DNA of 64,000 bases from an uncultured Lachnospiraceae bacterium (GCA_902781325.1 CACZJD010000005.1:24836-88835); one strand, 5' to 3'; positions 52,476-62,245 are shown, counted from the stretch's first letter. A program made the numbers and translations. Notes: generated by a model from the sequence alone, not told the origin.

Positions 52476-53561
52476 ATGGTTCATAAAAACCCGCTTCTGG
52501 ACGATGAAAGCGGACAGAAATTTATTACTTTCGGCGAGATCATGCTCCGCCTGACGCCTCCCAACTACGGAAAGATCCGTGTGGCAAACAGTTTCGACGC
52601 CAGTTATGGAGGAAGTGAGGCCAACATCGCTCTGGCCCTGGCTAACCTGGGTGTGGACAGTACCTTCTTTACAGTGGTACCGAACAATTCCCTCGGAAAG
52701 AGTGCAGTGCGTATGCTGCGAAGCAATGATGTGCACTGCACGCCTGTGATCCTCTCCAGCAAACAGGAGACGCCGACCCACAGACTCGGAACTTACTATC
52801 TGGAGACCGGTTACGGGATCCGCCCCAGCAAGGTCACCTATGACCGCAAACACAGCGCCATCACGGAATACGATTTCTCAAAGATCGACGCGAGAGAGCT
52901 TCTGGAAGGATTCGACTGGCTTCATCTCAGCGGAATTACCCCTGCCCTTAGCGAGAGCTGCGCGGAGTTTATGATCCGCCTGATGCAGACCGCCAAGGAG
53001 ATGGGCCTTAAGGTCAGCTTCGACGGCAACTTCAGAAGTCTTCTGTGGACCTGGAACGAGGCGAGGGATTTCTGCACGAAGTGCCTTCCTTACGTGGATG
53101 TGCTCTTTGGCATTGAGCCGTATCATCTCTATAAAGATGACGAAGACCCTTCAAAGGGAGACGTCAAGGACGGAATCCCGCTGCAGCCCAGTTATGAGCA
53201 GCAGGATGAGGTCTTCCAGGCCTTTGTGGAGAAGTATCCCAATATCAAATGCATCGCGAGACATGTGCGTTATGTCCACTCCGGAAGTGAGAACAGCCTG
53301 ATGGCCTATATGTGGTACAAAGGGCACACTTTCGAGAGCCGCCTGTTCACTTTCAACATCCTGGACAGAGTCGGCGGCGGCGACGCATTCGCCAGCGGTC
53401 TGATCTATGCGTATATGCATCATTTCAAACCTATGGATATGGTGAACTTCGCGGTGGCTTCGAGTGTCATCAAGCACACGATCCACGGCGATGGAAATAT
53501 CACAGATGATGTCGACAGCATCATCAACCTCATGAACATGAACTACGATATCAAGCGCTGA
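52476..53561 (+). CDS. kdgK: PfkB family 2-keto-3-deoxygluconate kinase
   Basis: ATG 52476 follows AAGGAGG by about 6 bp; the in-frame ATG 52458 lacks a site. 361 aa. PfkB signatures are FDASYGGSEANIALALANLG near the N-terminus and the ATP/catalytic motif DRVGGGDAFASGLIYA. Context (UxaA makes KDG) supports KDG kinase, giving KDPG. The KDPG aldolase is not in this window. Confidence 0.9.
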   Translation: MVHKNPLLDDESGQKFITFGEIMLRLTPPNYGKIRVANSFDASYGGSEANIALALANLGVDSTFFTVVPNNSLGKSAVRMLRSNDVHCTPVILSSKQETPTHRLGTYYLETGYGIRPSKVTYDRKHSAITEYDFSKIDARELLEGFDWLHLSGITPALSESCAEFMIRLMQTAKEMGLKVSFDGNFRSLLWTWNEARDFCTKCLPYVDVLFGIEPYHLYKDDEDPSKGDVKDGIPLQPSYEQQDEVFQAFVEKYPNIKCIARHVRYVHSGSENSLMAYMWYKGHTFESRLFTFNILDRVGGGDAFASGLIYAYMHHFKPMDMVNFAVASSVIKHTIHGDGNITDDVDSIINLMNMNYDIKR

Positions 53562-53592
53562 TATCACAACAAGAAAAGGAGAACAACATATC

Positions 53593-55026
53593 ATGAAACC
53601 TTTTATGGACAAAGATTTCCTGCTGGAGACCGAGACCGCGAAGCACCTGTTCCATGACTACTCAGATCCGATGCCTCTGGTGGACTATCACTGCCATATC
53701 TCCCCCAAGGAGATCTATGAGGACCGCCGCTTCAACAACATCGCTGAAGTATGGCTTGGCGGCGAGAACCCTGACGGCACCTATTTCGGTGACCACTACA
53801 AATGGCGTGTAATGCGTTCCAACGGAACACCGGAAGAGTATATCACAGGCCACAAGCCGGACTTCGAGAGATTCGTGAAATTCGCGGAGGCTCTGGAGAT
53901 GGCAATCGGAAATCCTATGTATCACTGGTCCAACGCCGAGCTGCACAAATACTTCGGCATCACGGAGCCTCTGACGGTTGATAACGCCAAGGAGATCTGG
54001 GACAAAACCGCTGATATGCTGCAGAATGATCCCAACATGTCGGTCCGCGGCCTGATCAAGCAGTCGAACGTGGCTTTCATCGGCACGACCGATGATCCGA
54101 TCGACAGCCTGGAGTGGCACGAGAAGATCGCAGCAGATCCTTCCATCGAAGTCAAGGTCTGCCCTTCTTATCGTCCCGACAAAGCGATCAACATCAACAA
54201 GGAAGGCTTCGCTGAGTACATCGGCAAGCTCGCAGCATCGGTAGGCAAAAAAGAGCTGGCCAGCGCACAGGAAGTCATCGACGCTCTGATCGAGCGCCTT
54301 GAGTTCTTCGCTAAGCTCGGATGCCGCGCAAGCGACCACGGCCTGGATTACATTCCTTTCCGTCCCGCGACGGCTGAGGAAGTTGACGCTGTCTATAAGA
54401 AAGTTATGGCAGGAGAAGCCATTACTGTTGAAGAGGCTGAAAAGTACCAGACTGCGGTTCTGCTGGCTCTGGCCAAGGCTTATCACCGTCTTGGCATCGC
54501 GATGCAGCTCCATTATTCCTGCTACCGCAATGCTAACGAAAGGATCTTCCGCAAGATGGGTCCCGACACCGGCGTAGATATGATCGCGCAGAACACCTGC
54601 GGCGAGGACATCGCACGCCTTCTGTCCGCACTGGATATGACAAATGAGTGCCCCAAGACCATCATCTACTCCCTCAACCCCGCTGACAATGAGCAGATCG
54701 GCACCATGCTGGGCTGCTTCCAGTCTGACGAGGTGCCCGGAAAGATCCAGCACGGCAGCGCATGGTGGTTCAACGACACCAAGAGCGGCATGGAGGACCA
54801 GATGAAGTCCCTCGCAAACCTCGGCCTTCTGGGCAATTTCGTGGGAATGCTGACAGACTCCAGATCCTTCCTGTCCTATGCAAGACACGACTACTTCCGC
54901 CGCATTATGTGCAACCTGATCGGCAAATGGGTTGAGAACGGCGAGTATCCCAACAACGAGGCTTCTCTTAAGAAGATCGTTGAGGGCATCTCCTACAAGA
55001 ACGCAGCGAGATATTTCGGACTGTGA
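53593..55026 (+). CDS. uxaC: Uronate isomerase (glucuronate/galacturonate)
   Basis: A 477-aa protein of normal UxaC length. Landmarks are LVDYHCHISPKEIYEDR with the metal HxH, the NIAEVWLGG block, SDHGLDYIPF, and LTDSRSFLSYARHDYFRRI. It converts galacturonate to tagaturonate, the entry step for UxaB. It is the last gene before a strong terminator. Confidence 0.97.
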   Translation: MKPFMDKDFLLETETAKHLFHDYSDPMPLVDYHCHISPKEIYEDRRFNNIAEVWLGGENPDGTYFGDHYKWRVMRSNGTPEEYITGHKPDFERFVKFAEALEMAIGNPMYHWSNAELHKYFGITEPLTVDNAKEIWDKTADMLQNDPNMSVRGLIKQSNVAFIGTTDDPIDSLEWHEKIAADPSIEVKVCPSYRPDKAININKEGFAEYIGKLAASVGKKELASAQEVIDALIERLEFFAKLGCRASDHGLDYIPFRPATAEEVDAVYKKVMAGEAITVEEAEKYQTAVLLALAKAYHRLGIAMQLHYSCYRNANERIFRKMGPDTGVDMIAQNTCGEDIARLLSALDMTNECPKTIIYSLNPADNEQIGTMLGCFQSDEVPGKIQHGSAWWFNDTKSGMEDQMKSLANLGLLGNFVGMLTDSRSFLSYARHDYFRRIMCNLIGKWVENGEYPNNEASLKKIVEGISYKNAARYFGL

Positions 55027-55060
55027 TCTGTACGAAAACCAGAATAAAACGGCTCCAAAA

Positions 55061-55097
55061 AAGCGCCGCCGCATTTGAAAAAATGCGGCGGCGCTTT
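55061..55097 (+). terminator. Rho-independent terminator of the pectin locus
   Basis: AAGCGCCGCCGCATTT and AAATGCGGCGGCGCTT pair around GAAA-like bases, followed by TTTTT. Confidence 0.95.
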
Positions 55098-55140
55098 TTT
55101 GTTTAATTTGTGCAAGAATCTTCCTTTTGTTTAGAAGATG

Positions 55141-55203
55141 TTGCCAACAGTTAATATGTGTTTAAATGTAGTTTTGCCCAGTTTAGTAATTGTTTATATT
55201 TAT
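55141..55203. promoter_or_regulatory. Two tandem copies of a putative operator before yhcH
   Basis: A 30-bp motif at 55174-55203 (TTGCCCAGTTTAGTAATTGT plus TTATATTTAT) matches 63621-63650, in the cupin promoter, at 25 of 30 positions. A more diverged copy (TTGCC..CAGTTAATATGTGT..) starts at 55141. TATAAT at 55228-55233 is the likely -10 of yhcH, so the motif lies over or just before the -35. Confidence 0.6.
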
Positions 55204-55282
55204 CTTCCATTTTAAGCGTGCGCATTGTATAATTTAGTAGATACATTATTGAACACAGCCTGGCTCAAAAAGGGAGGTGACA

Positions 55283-55735
55283 ATGTTTTTTTGCAACGTC
55301 AGCATAGCTGAGAAATACAACTATCTGGAAGAGAAATTTACAGTTGCATACAAATGGCTTGCACAGACCGATATCAAGAATCTGCCGGAGGGCTTCTATC
55401 CGCTGATGGGAGACGATGTCATCGCAGGGGTTCAGGAATATTCAACTTCACCGTGGGAAGAGAGGAGATTCGAGACACATGAGAAGTATTTCGATATCCA
55501 GTACATGGTGACAGGGGATGAGATGTTCGGCGTATGTAAGAGGGACGGACTTAAGGAGATCGACAGGATCGATGAGAATGACGTTGTGTTCTACAGCGAT
55601 CCGGATCTCTACGGACAGGTGCTCCTGCGGGAAGGCGATCTCATCGTCGTAGCACCCGAGGACGCCCATAAACCCCGCTGCGCGGCAGGCGCGCCCGCTC
55701 CGGTCAAGAAGGTCGTTGTAAAAGTCAAAATATAA
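55283..55735 (+). CDS. YhcH/YjgK/YiaL family protein
   Basis: ATG 55283 follows GGGAGGTG by 4 bp; GTG 55277 is in frame. 150 aa. It is a cupin-like single-domain protein: WEERRFETHEKYFDIQYMV, DGLKEIDRIDENDVVFY and APEDAHKPRC with metal-type His residues. Family members are encoded with sialic acid or uronate genes and may act as sugar isomerases or anomerases. It starts the second catabolic module. Confidence 0.92.
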   Translation: MFFCNVSIAEKYNYLEEKFTVAYKWLAQTDIKNLPEGFYPLMGDDVIAGVQEYSTSPWEERRFETHEKYFDIQYMVTGDEMFGVCKRDGLKEIDRIDENDVVFYSDPDLYGQVLLREGDLIVVAPEDAHKPRCAAGAPAPVKKVVVKVKI

Positions 55736-55773
55736 CTGTTTCAACACATGTTTAATAAGTAAGGAGGTTAATT

Positions 55774-56466
55774 ATGCAAGTAGTATACGATATGGGTAAT
55801 GGCATGCGCATGGTCGATCTTTCCAAACTGGTAGATCCGGCAACCGAGACCAGAAGATGCAAGCTGTACCGCTTCAACACCGGCGGTCCGATCCCGGATT
55901 TCCACACAAACTTTGATATCATGAGCCATCTGGGAACCCATGCGGAGTGCCCTTATCACCATGATGACAACTGGCCGGACGTCACCGGACTTCCGCTGAC
56001 AACTTTCGTAGGCCGCGGTGTCTATGTGGATTTCAAGGACACTGTAGCTCCCTACACACACATTACAAAGGCTGACCTTGACAGAGTAGCTTACAAGGTT
56101 AAAGAAGGCGATATCGTTATCATCGATTCTTCCTATAAGCTTGAGCCCTTCACGAAGGCAACCAACACAGAAGTCGACAAGAGACTCCTGATCAATGCTG
56201 AGTCCGCAGAGTGGTTCCGCGATCACAAGGTCAAGGCAGTAGGCTTCGGCGATGGCGTTTCCATCGAGAACTGCAACGAAGATGTCAAGCCTTTCCATGA
56301 CATTCTCCTTGCAGAGAACATCATTTTCATCGAAGTTCTCAAGAACCTCGAGTACCTTGAAAAGGATGTATTCTTCATGTCCTTCTCCCCGCTTCCGATC
56401 GTCGGCCTGGATTCCAGCCCGGTTCACGCATATGCAATCGAGGGAATTAAGGAATTTTCTGAATAA
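55774..56466 (+). CDS. Cyclase family protein (metal-dependent hydrolase, KynB-like)
   Basis: A 230-aa protein of the PF04199 family. It has SHLGTHAECPYHHDDNWPD, the HxGTHxExPxH metal site, and IDSSYKLEP further on. Related enzymes hydrolyse N-formylkynurenine, isatin or small lactones/amides. No tryptophan or purine genes are nearby; the context points to a carbohydrate acid or lactone. AGGAGG precedes the start. Confidence 0.9.
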   Translation: MQVVYDMGNGMRMVDLSKLVDPATETRRCKLYRFNTGGPIPDFHTNFDIMSHLGTHAECPYHHDDNWPDVTGLPLTTFVGRGVYVDFKDTVAPYTHITKADLDRVAYKVKEGDIVIIDSSYKLEPFTKATNTEVDKRLLINAESAEWFRDHKVKAVGFGDGVSIENCNEDVKPFHDILLAENIIFIEVLKNLEYLEKDVFFMSFSPLPIVGLDSSPVHAYAIEGIKEFSE

Positions 56467-56481
56467 AGGAGTTTTGACAGT

Positions 56482-57399
56482 ATGAGAATAGCAGTTATCG
56501 GCGCAGGCGCCATGGGCTCCATTTACGGAGGACATCTATCATTACATAATGACGTTTACCTTGTTGATACCAATCCGAATGTAGTCGCGGCAGTCAATGA
56601 AAACGGACTCAAGCTTCAGGAGTACGGAACTGATAATCTGTATCATCCCAAGGCGGTCACTTCCACAGAGGGTATTGAGCCCGTGGATCTGATCATCCTG
56701 TTTGTCAAGGCGCTGTTTTCCAAGGCGGCACTGGCTGGCAACAAGGCACTGATCGGTCCCAATACTTATGTGCTGACTCTTCAGAACGGTTCGGGCCATG
56801 AGGATATCCTGGGCGAGTTTGTCGATCTGGATCATATCATCATCGGCACGACCGAAGACAACGGTGCGGTGCTCGGCATGGGCTATATCCGTCACGGCGG
56901 AGAGGGCAATACCAACGTCGGCATGCTCGTAGAGGACAAGGAAGGCTTCCTTCCCAAACTTAAAGAATCCTTTGATTCCTGCGGCTTCAACGTGCGCATT
57001 CATTCCGTGATCCAGCAGCTCATCTGGGACAAGCTTTTCACCAATGTGTCGCTCAGCGCAGTGACCGGTGTTCTGCAGTGTGAGATCGGCTATATCGCCG
57101 CTAATGAGTATGCATGGAAGATGACAACTGCTTTGATCCACGAGGCAGTGGAAGTCGCGCACGCGCTGGGACTTAAGGCGGACGAGGAAGAGATCACCGA
57201 GAAGGTCAAAAAGACATCGGTGGGCTCTCCTGAGGGCGTGACCTCGATCTGCGCGGATATACGCGCCGGAAGAAGAACGGAAGTCGACACTATCAGCGGT
57301 TCCGTTGTCCGCGCTGCCAAGAAGGCGGGCGTTGCTGTTCCGACTCATGAGTTCGTCGTGAACACGATCCACGCGCTGGAGGGAAGACCGAAGGCGTAA
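56482..57399 (+). CDS. Ketopantoate reductase-like (ApbA/PanE) dehydrogenase
   Basis: A 305-aa protein with the Rossmann start IAVIGAGAMGSIYGGHLS and the C-terminal family block KKTSVGSPEGVTSICADIRAGR...TEVDTISGSVV. PanE reduces 2-dehydropantoate for pantothenate synthesis, but no other pantothenate genes are here. It more likely reduces or oxidises a related 2-keto or 2-hydroxy acid in this module. It begins 15 bp after the cyclase gene. Confidence 0.9.
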   Translation: MRIAVIGAGAMGSIYGGHLSLHNDVYLVDTNPNVVAAVNENGLKLQEYGTDNLYHPKAVTSTEGIEPVDLIILFVKALFSKAALAGNKALIGPNTYVLTLQNGSGHEDILGEFVDLDHIIIGTTEDNGAVLGMGYIRHGGEGNTNVGMLVEDKEGFLPKLKESFDSCGFNVRIHSVIQQLIWDKLFTNVSLSAVTGVLQCEIGYIAANEYAWKMTTALIHEAVEVAHALGLKADEEEITEKVKKTSVGSPEGVTSICADIRAGRRTEVDTISGSVVRAAKKAGVAVPTHEFVVNTIHALEGRPKA

Positions 57400-57412
57400 T
57401 GCAGGGGAAAAA

Positions 57413-57427
57413 TGTAAAGGATTTACA
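57413..57427. promoter_or_regulatory. Palindromic candidate operator before the ribose-type ABC operon
   Basis: TGTAAA-GGA-TTTACA has perfect 6-bp arms, 54 bp before the binding-protein start. Its AAATGTAAA half also occurs in the minus strand of the cupin promoter motif at 63641-63650. Confidence 0.45.
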
Positions 57428-57480
57428 GAAATAAATCACTTTGCTTTTTTGCATAATTATTATTTTTAGGAGGGCAACAT

Positions 57481-58524
57481 ATGAAAAAGAGAGTTATCGC
57501 ACTCGCGCTCACAGCAATCATGGCACTGAGCCTTGCAGCATGCGGCGGCGGCGGAACGACCACCAGAGAGGACAACAATGCATCTGCAGGTGCTGCGGCA
57601 GGCGGAAGCAGCGCTAAGGTAAAGGTTGATCCTTATGCAGGCGACGAAGTCAAGATCGCTTACATCGCACATGATATCGGAACTCCCAATAACCAGGGCT
57701 GGAAAGAGGGTATCGAGAGAGAATGCGCATCCTGGTCCAACATCAAAGTCGATTCTTACGGCGCTGAAGAGTCCGCAGAGACTCAGGTGCAGATCATGAC
57801 AGACTGCATCAACCAGGGCTACAATGCGATCATTCTGCAGTGCTCTGACGGAACTGCTCTGGCTCCCAGTGTAAAACAGGCTGAGGAAGCAGGCATCCCG
57901 GTTATCACAGTTAACCTTGACTGCTCAAGCGACACGATCCACAGCGCGCTGGTCATGGCTGTTGACTACGACGCAGGCCGTATGGCAGCAGACAAGATGG
58001 CTGAGCAGATGGGTGAGGCCGGCGACATCGCGATCATTCAGGGTGTTCCCGGACTTGAGCGTACTGATAACCTTGAGAAGGGCTTCCGTGACACAATCGC
58101 TAATTATCCTAACATCAAGATCGTTGACGCACAGTCTGCATCCTTCCAGAAGGATACAGCTATGACAGTTATGAACTCCTTCCTGCAGTCCTATCCGGAT
58201 CTTAAGGGCGTATTCGCAATCAACGACGCAATGGCAGAGGGCGCTGCGCTTGCAGCACAGTCCGCTAACAAGAAAGGCCAGATCTGCATCTGGGGCGCTG
58301 ACGGTGAGAAGGACGCACTTGCAATGATCGAGAGCGGCGACATGGCAGGCACGATCTACACGAACAGCTGGGACGAAGGTTCCACAGCAGCTAAGATCGC
58401 TCTGCTTATGATCGGTTCCGAGTATGATTACACATGCCTGACCGCAACTCCTAAGGTCATCATGGAGCCCATCGTTGTTACTGCTGAGACCGTTGGCAAC
58501 ATTGCACCGGAAGACCGCTGGTAA
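57481..58524 (+). CDS. Sugar-binding lipoprotein, RbsB/type-1 periplasmic-binding family
   Basis: A 347-aa protein behind AGGAGGG. Lipobox LAAC gives Cys21. The binding fold shows KIAYIAHDIGTPNNQGW, YNAIILQCSDGTALAPSV, AIIQGVPGLERTDNLEKGF, VFAINDAMAEGA and IWGADGEKDAL, typical of ribose/galactose-type binding proteins. It feeds the two permeases and RbsA-type ATPase downstream. The ligand is unknown. Confidence 0.94.
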   Translation: MKKRVIALALTAIMALSLAACGGGGTTTREDNNASAGAAAGGSSAKVKVDPYAGDEVKIAYIAHDIGTPNNQGWKEGIERECASWSNIKVDSYGAEESAETQVQIMTDCINQGYNAIILQCSDGTALAPSVKQAEEAGIPVITVNLDCSSDTIHSALVMAVDYDAGRMAADKMAEQMGEAGDIAIIQGVPGLERTDNLEKGFRDTIANYPNIKIVDAQSASFQKDTAMTVMNSFLQSYPDLKGVFAINDAMAEGAALAAQSANKKGQICIWGADGEKDALAMIESGDMAGTIYTNSWDEGSTAAKIALLMIGSEYDYTCLTATPKVIMEPIVVTAETVGNIAPEDRW

Positions 58525-58549
58525 TCAATTTTTTCCAGTGAATATGAGC

Positions 58550-58576
58550 GGGCGGGAATCTTTATGATACCCGCCC
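58550..58576 (+). other. Intercistronic hairpin after the RbsB-like gene
   Basis: GGGCGGG pairs with CCCGCCC around a 13-nt loop, with no T run. It is placed like the hairpin after the other binding-protein gene (35654) and probably tunes the ratio of binding protein to permease. Confidence 0.65.
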
Positions 58577-58688
58577 TTATGCACTCCCGTCGAAAACGTG
58601 CTGACGTATTTATACCTGTCAGTGGCGGAAGAGTCCGGCAGCAGTATATATTTTGCGCGGGAATGTATAAGAGAGGAGGAAATAACAA

Positions 58689-59699
58689 GTGAAACGGATG
58701 AATCAGACAACGATGCGGCGCCTGATTTCGATCGGTATGCTGGTCATACTTGTTGTATTGTTCACCATCCTTGCAGGAGCGGGCAAAGGCAAGTTCTTCA
58801 ATTTTGACAACCTGATCGAGGTAGTCAGAGACGCATCCATACCGGCGATCATTGGCGTTGGCGTTACATTTATCATTATCACAGCAGGCATTGACCTTTC
58901 AACCGGAAGTATGATGGCGCTGGTAGGCATGACAATGGCAAACATTTATGCCTATACACTGCTCCCTTTCTCGGTAATGATTCTCGCCGGAATCCTTGTA
59001 GGACTGCTGTGCGGATTCTGCAATGGTGTGATCGTAGCCAAATTCAATGTCCCTGAATTCATCGGTACATTGGCGACCATGAGTATTTTCAGGGCAATGA
59101 CCTACATCATCGCGATCAGGGACGCCAACGGCGTTATCAAGAGCCAGCCGATGAATCACTCCGGTTATACCTGGCTCGGCGGCGGATTCGGCAAGTTCTA
59201 TTTTGTCATTATCGCGATGATCATCATCGTTGCTGCAGGACAGATTATCCTGAAGTATACACGTTACGGAACAAATCTGTATTCTGTAGGTGCGAGCAAG
59301 AAGGCTGCGACCCTTTCCGGTATTGACGTAGCGAAGACCAGACTGATCGCTTATGTGATCACAGGCTTTACAGTAGCAGTCGGTGCTGTTTTCACAACAG
59401 CGAGACTGCAGAGTGCTACCACTGCAATCGGTATGGACTTCGAGTTCAACCCGATCGCGGCAGCAGTTGTCGGCGGCGTGGCGCTGTCCGGCGGATCCGG
59501 TGACGTTATCGGAACACTGATCGGTGCGCTGTTTATGGCGACACTGGAGAACGGCGTACGTAAACTGTCGATCAATACGGCATACCAGTATGTCATCAAG
59601 GGCGCGATCATCATCGCAGTCGTTATCTTCGATGCTACATACAAGGCACGCATGGATCGCAAGGCAAGAGAAGAAGGAGCTAAGGAGGGGCTTGAATAA
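58689..59699 (+). CDS. Ribose-type ABC transporter permease 1 (RbsC-like)
   Basis: A 336-aa membrane protein with 8-10 helices, starting at GTG 58689 behind GAGGAGG. Family motifs are GIDLSTGSMMALVGM, IVAKFNVPEFIGTLATMSI, and ALSGGSGDVIGTLIGALFMA. It forms the channel with a second permease encoded at 61213, or two alternative homodimers are made. Confidence 0.94.
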   Translation: MKRMNQTTMRRLISIGMLVILVVLFTILAGAGKGKFFNFDNLIEVVRDASIPAIIGVGVTFIIITAGIDLSTGSMMALVGMTMANIYAYTLLPFSVMILAGILVGLLCGFCNGVIVAKFNVPEFIGTLATMSIFRAMTYIIAIRDANGVIKSQPMNHSGYTWLGGGFGKFYFVIIAMIIIVAAGQIILKYTRYGTNLYSVGASKKAATLSGIDVAKTRLIAYVITGFTVAVGAVFTTARLQSATTAIGMDFEFNPIAAAVVGGVALSGGSGDVIGTLIGALFMATLENGVRKLSINTAYQYVIKGAIIIAVVIFDATYKARMDRKAREEGAKEGLE

Positions 59700-61216
59700 T
59701 GGCAGGAAATACATTAATTGAAGCCAAAGGCATTTATAAGAGCTTTTCCGGCGTTCCGGTTCTTCAGGATGTCCATTTTGAAGTTAAAGCCGGTGAAGTA
59801 CACGCGCTGATGGGAGAGAACGGTGCAGGAAAGTCCACACTGATCAAGATCATCACTGGCGTTTATACAAAAGATGACGGCCAGATCTTCTGGGAAGGCA
59901 AGCCTGTCGAGATCAACAGCTATCAGGACTGCCAGAAACTGGGCGTGGCATGTATCTATCAGGAACTTTCTGTAATCCCGCCTCTGACGGTAGCACAGAA
60001 CGTTTACCTCGGCAGAGAGCCGCGCAAGGGCGTTTTCATTGACTACGCCAAAATGAACCAGATGACACAGGAACTGATCGATAAGTACCAGTTCCCCTTA
60101 AAGCCCACAACTGTAGTGGACAATCTGGGTATCGGCCAGAGACAGCTGATCGAGATCCTCAAGGGTCTGTCCCAGGATTCCAAGCTGCTGATCATGGACG
60201 AGCCTACTGCTTCCCTTTCCGGTAAAGAAGCGGAGATGCTGTTCAAGATTATCCAGAAGCTGCGCAGCGAAGGCGTTTCGATCATCTATATTTCCCACAG
60301 ACTTGAGGAAGTTTATATGCTTTCCGATCGTCTGACGATCCTGCGAGACGGTAAGAACGCGGCGATCCTTGAGAAACAGGATATCATTCCCGCCAAGGTC
60401 ATCGAGACCATGATCGGTAAGGTAGTCGATGAATCCGCCGGCTCCCGCAAGATGCTTCACTCTGATGACAGCGCGGAAGTCAGACTGGATGTCAAGAACC
60501 TCACAGACAAGACTGACCGCTATCGCAATATCAGCTTCCAGGTCCACAGAGGAGAGATCCTCGGCCTCGGCGGCCTGATCGGTGCAGGAAGAACAGAAGT
60601 TGTCCGTGCGATCTACGGTGTGGACAAGGCCGCATCCGGCGAAGTATGGCTGGACGGCAAGAAGCTCGATCCTTCTCCTAAGGCAAGCATCCTCGAAGGA
60701 ATCGGATTCGTTCCGGAGGACAGAAGAAATCAGGGATTCATTCCGCTTCTGTCCACGATCAAGAACGTTGCTCTTACCAACTACGACATTGTCAAGATCA
60801 GCGGTACCTCCATTTCGGATGCGGATGAGCTGGCAATGGCCAAGAGAGCGATCCAGGCCATCGATATCCGTCCCGCCGATCCCAACAAGCAGGTCGGCGT
60901 TATGTCCGGCGGTAACCAGCAGAAGGTCGTTCTTGGCAAATGGCTGATGAGAGATCTTAAGCTCCTGATCGTTGACGAGCCTACGGCCGGTATCGACGTC
61001 GGTGCTAAGGACGAGATCTATCAGATCCTGGAGAACCTTGCTAAGCAGGGCGTGGCGGTCATCGTTGTTACATCTGACCTGCAGGAGCTGCTTCGTGTCT
61101 CACACAGGATCATCGTCATGCGTAAGGGCGATATTGTGAAAGAGTTTAAGAATGTAGAGGTCACGCAGTCCAAGGTACTCTCCGCTGGACAGGGTGTAGA
61201 AGAGGAGGCGGAATGA
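59699..61216 (+). CDS. Ribose-type ABC transporter ATPase (RbsA-like, two nucleotide-binding domains)
   Basis: A 505-aa double ATPase starting inside the previous stop (TAATG). The first domain has MGENGAGKST and LLIMDEPTASLS; the second has the degenerate Walker A GGLIGAGRTE, the signature MSGGNQQKV and LLIVDEPTAGIDVGAK. This is the layout of RbsA/MglA/XylG proteins. Confidence 0.96.
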   Translation: MAGNTLIEAKGIYKSFSGVPVLQDVHFEVKAGEVHALMGENGAGKSTLIKIITGVYTKDDGQIFWEGKPVEINSYQDCQKLGVACIYQELSVIPPLTVAQNVYLGREPRKGVFIDYAKMNQMTQELIDKYQFPLKPTTVVDNLGIGQRQLIEILKGLSQDSKLLIMDEPTASLSGKEAEMLFKIIQKLRSEGVSIIYISHRLEEVYMLSDRLTILRDGKNAAILEKQDIIPAKVIETMIGKVVDESAGSRKMLHSDDSAEVRLDVKNLTDKTDRYRNISFQVHRGEILGLGGLIGAGRTEVVRAIYGVDKAASGEVWLDGKKLDPSPKASILEGIGFVPEDRRNQGFIPLLSTIKNVALTNYDIVKISGTSISDADELAMAKRAIQAIDIRPADPNKQVGVMSGGNQQKVVLGKWLMRDLKLLIVDEPTAGIDVGAKDEIYQILENLAKQGVAVIVVTSDLQELLRVSHRIIVMRKGDIVKEFKNVEVTQSKVLSAGQGVEEEAE

Positions 61217-62199
61217 TGAAGAATTTTAACTGGAGTAAATACAGTAAGCCGATCATCCTCGTCGCATTTATTGTTGTTTTGTCCATCCTTCGCCCGAAGG
61301 CATTCCTTTCACTGGATAACTTCAGTAACGTGCTGTGGTCAGTAGCAGTTATCGGTATCATGGTCTCCGGAACGATCTTCGTTTTCCTGATCGGCGGTAT
61401 CGACCTTTCCATTGCGACCTTGTGCGCGTTCTCCGCAGTTATTGCCGTCACGGTCACTCATAATATGGGAGATACGCCCGGCGCTGTATTTGCAGGTGTG
61501 TTTGCAGCTCTGATTGCAGGTGCCCTGGCAGGTGCCATTCACGGTATTGTCATCACGACGTTCAAGATCCCGGCTTTCCTGGTGACATTTGCCACGCAGA
61601 GTATTTTCCTCGGACTTGCTATGGTCATGACCAACAACAAGATCATCAGCTGCACAGTTCCCGCTTTCACGGCGATCGGTGCTTTCAAGATCCTTGGATT
61701 CCCGCTCCCTGTATACTTCATGGTGGTCATCGCGCTTGTCAGCTGGTATGTGCTCAGAAAGACTGTATACGGCAGATATGTCTATGCAGTCGGCGGCAAC
61801 CCTACAGCATCTGAGATTTCCGGTATCAACGTAAAGCTTGTATCGATCGTTTGCTACGTTCTCTCCGGTCTCACAACAGCTATGGGTGGTATCGTTCTCG
61901 CGTCCATGACGCAGCAGGCGTCCTCCTCCACCGGCGCAGGATACACCAATGACGTTATCACGGCAGCCGTTATCGGCGGTGTTTCCCTTCTCGGCGGCGA
62001 AGGTACCGTTCCCGGCGCGATCTTCGGTGCAGTCCTTATGGGACTTCTGAACAACGGTCTGAACCTGATGTCCGTACCGTCCACACATGCAGGACTGGTA
62101 AAGGGTCTGGTCATCGTAGTAGCAGTTGCGTTCGATGCTATGCAGCATGCTGATCAGTCCAGAAAGAAAGTTAAAAAGGTCAAAAAAGCAAACGCCTGA
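61213..62199 (+). CDS. Ribose-type ABC transporter permease 2 (RbsC-like)
   Basis: A 328-aa membrane protein overlapping the ATPase by 4 bp; GGAGG precedes the ATGATG start. It has GGIDLSIATLCAFSAVIA, IPAFLVTFATQSI and GVSLLGGEGTVPGAIFGAVL. Two non-identical permeases around one ATPase suggest a heterodimer. The C-terminus is Lys-rich. Confidence 0.94.
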   Translation: MMKNFNWSKYSKPIILVAFIVVLSILRPKAFLSLDNFSNVLWSVAVIGIMVSGTIFVFLIGGIDLSIATLCAFSAVIAVTVTHNMGDTPGAVFAGVFAALIAGALAGAIHGIVITTFKIPAFLVTFATQSIFLGLAMVMTNNKIISCTVPAFTAIGAFKILGFPLPVYFMVVIALVSWYVLRKTVYGRYVYAVGGNPTASEISGINVKLVSIVCYVLSGLTTAMGGIVLASMTQQASSSTGAGYTNDVITAAVIGGVSLLGGEGTVPGAIFGAVLMGLLNNGLNLMSVPSTHAGLVKGLVIVVAVAFDAMQHADQSRKKVKKVKKANA

Positions 62200-62245
62200 T
62201 CTTTTGGCTGAACAATCATAAATGATGTCAGAATGAGGATTACTT

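Noticed and set aside
53662-55074. Long minus-strand frame opposite uxaC
   Set aside because: Shadow frame caused by codon bias; it also covers the operon terminator.
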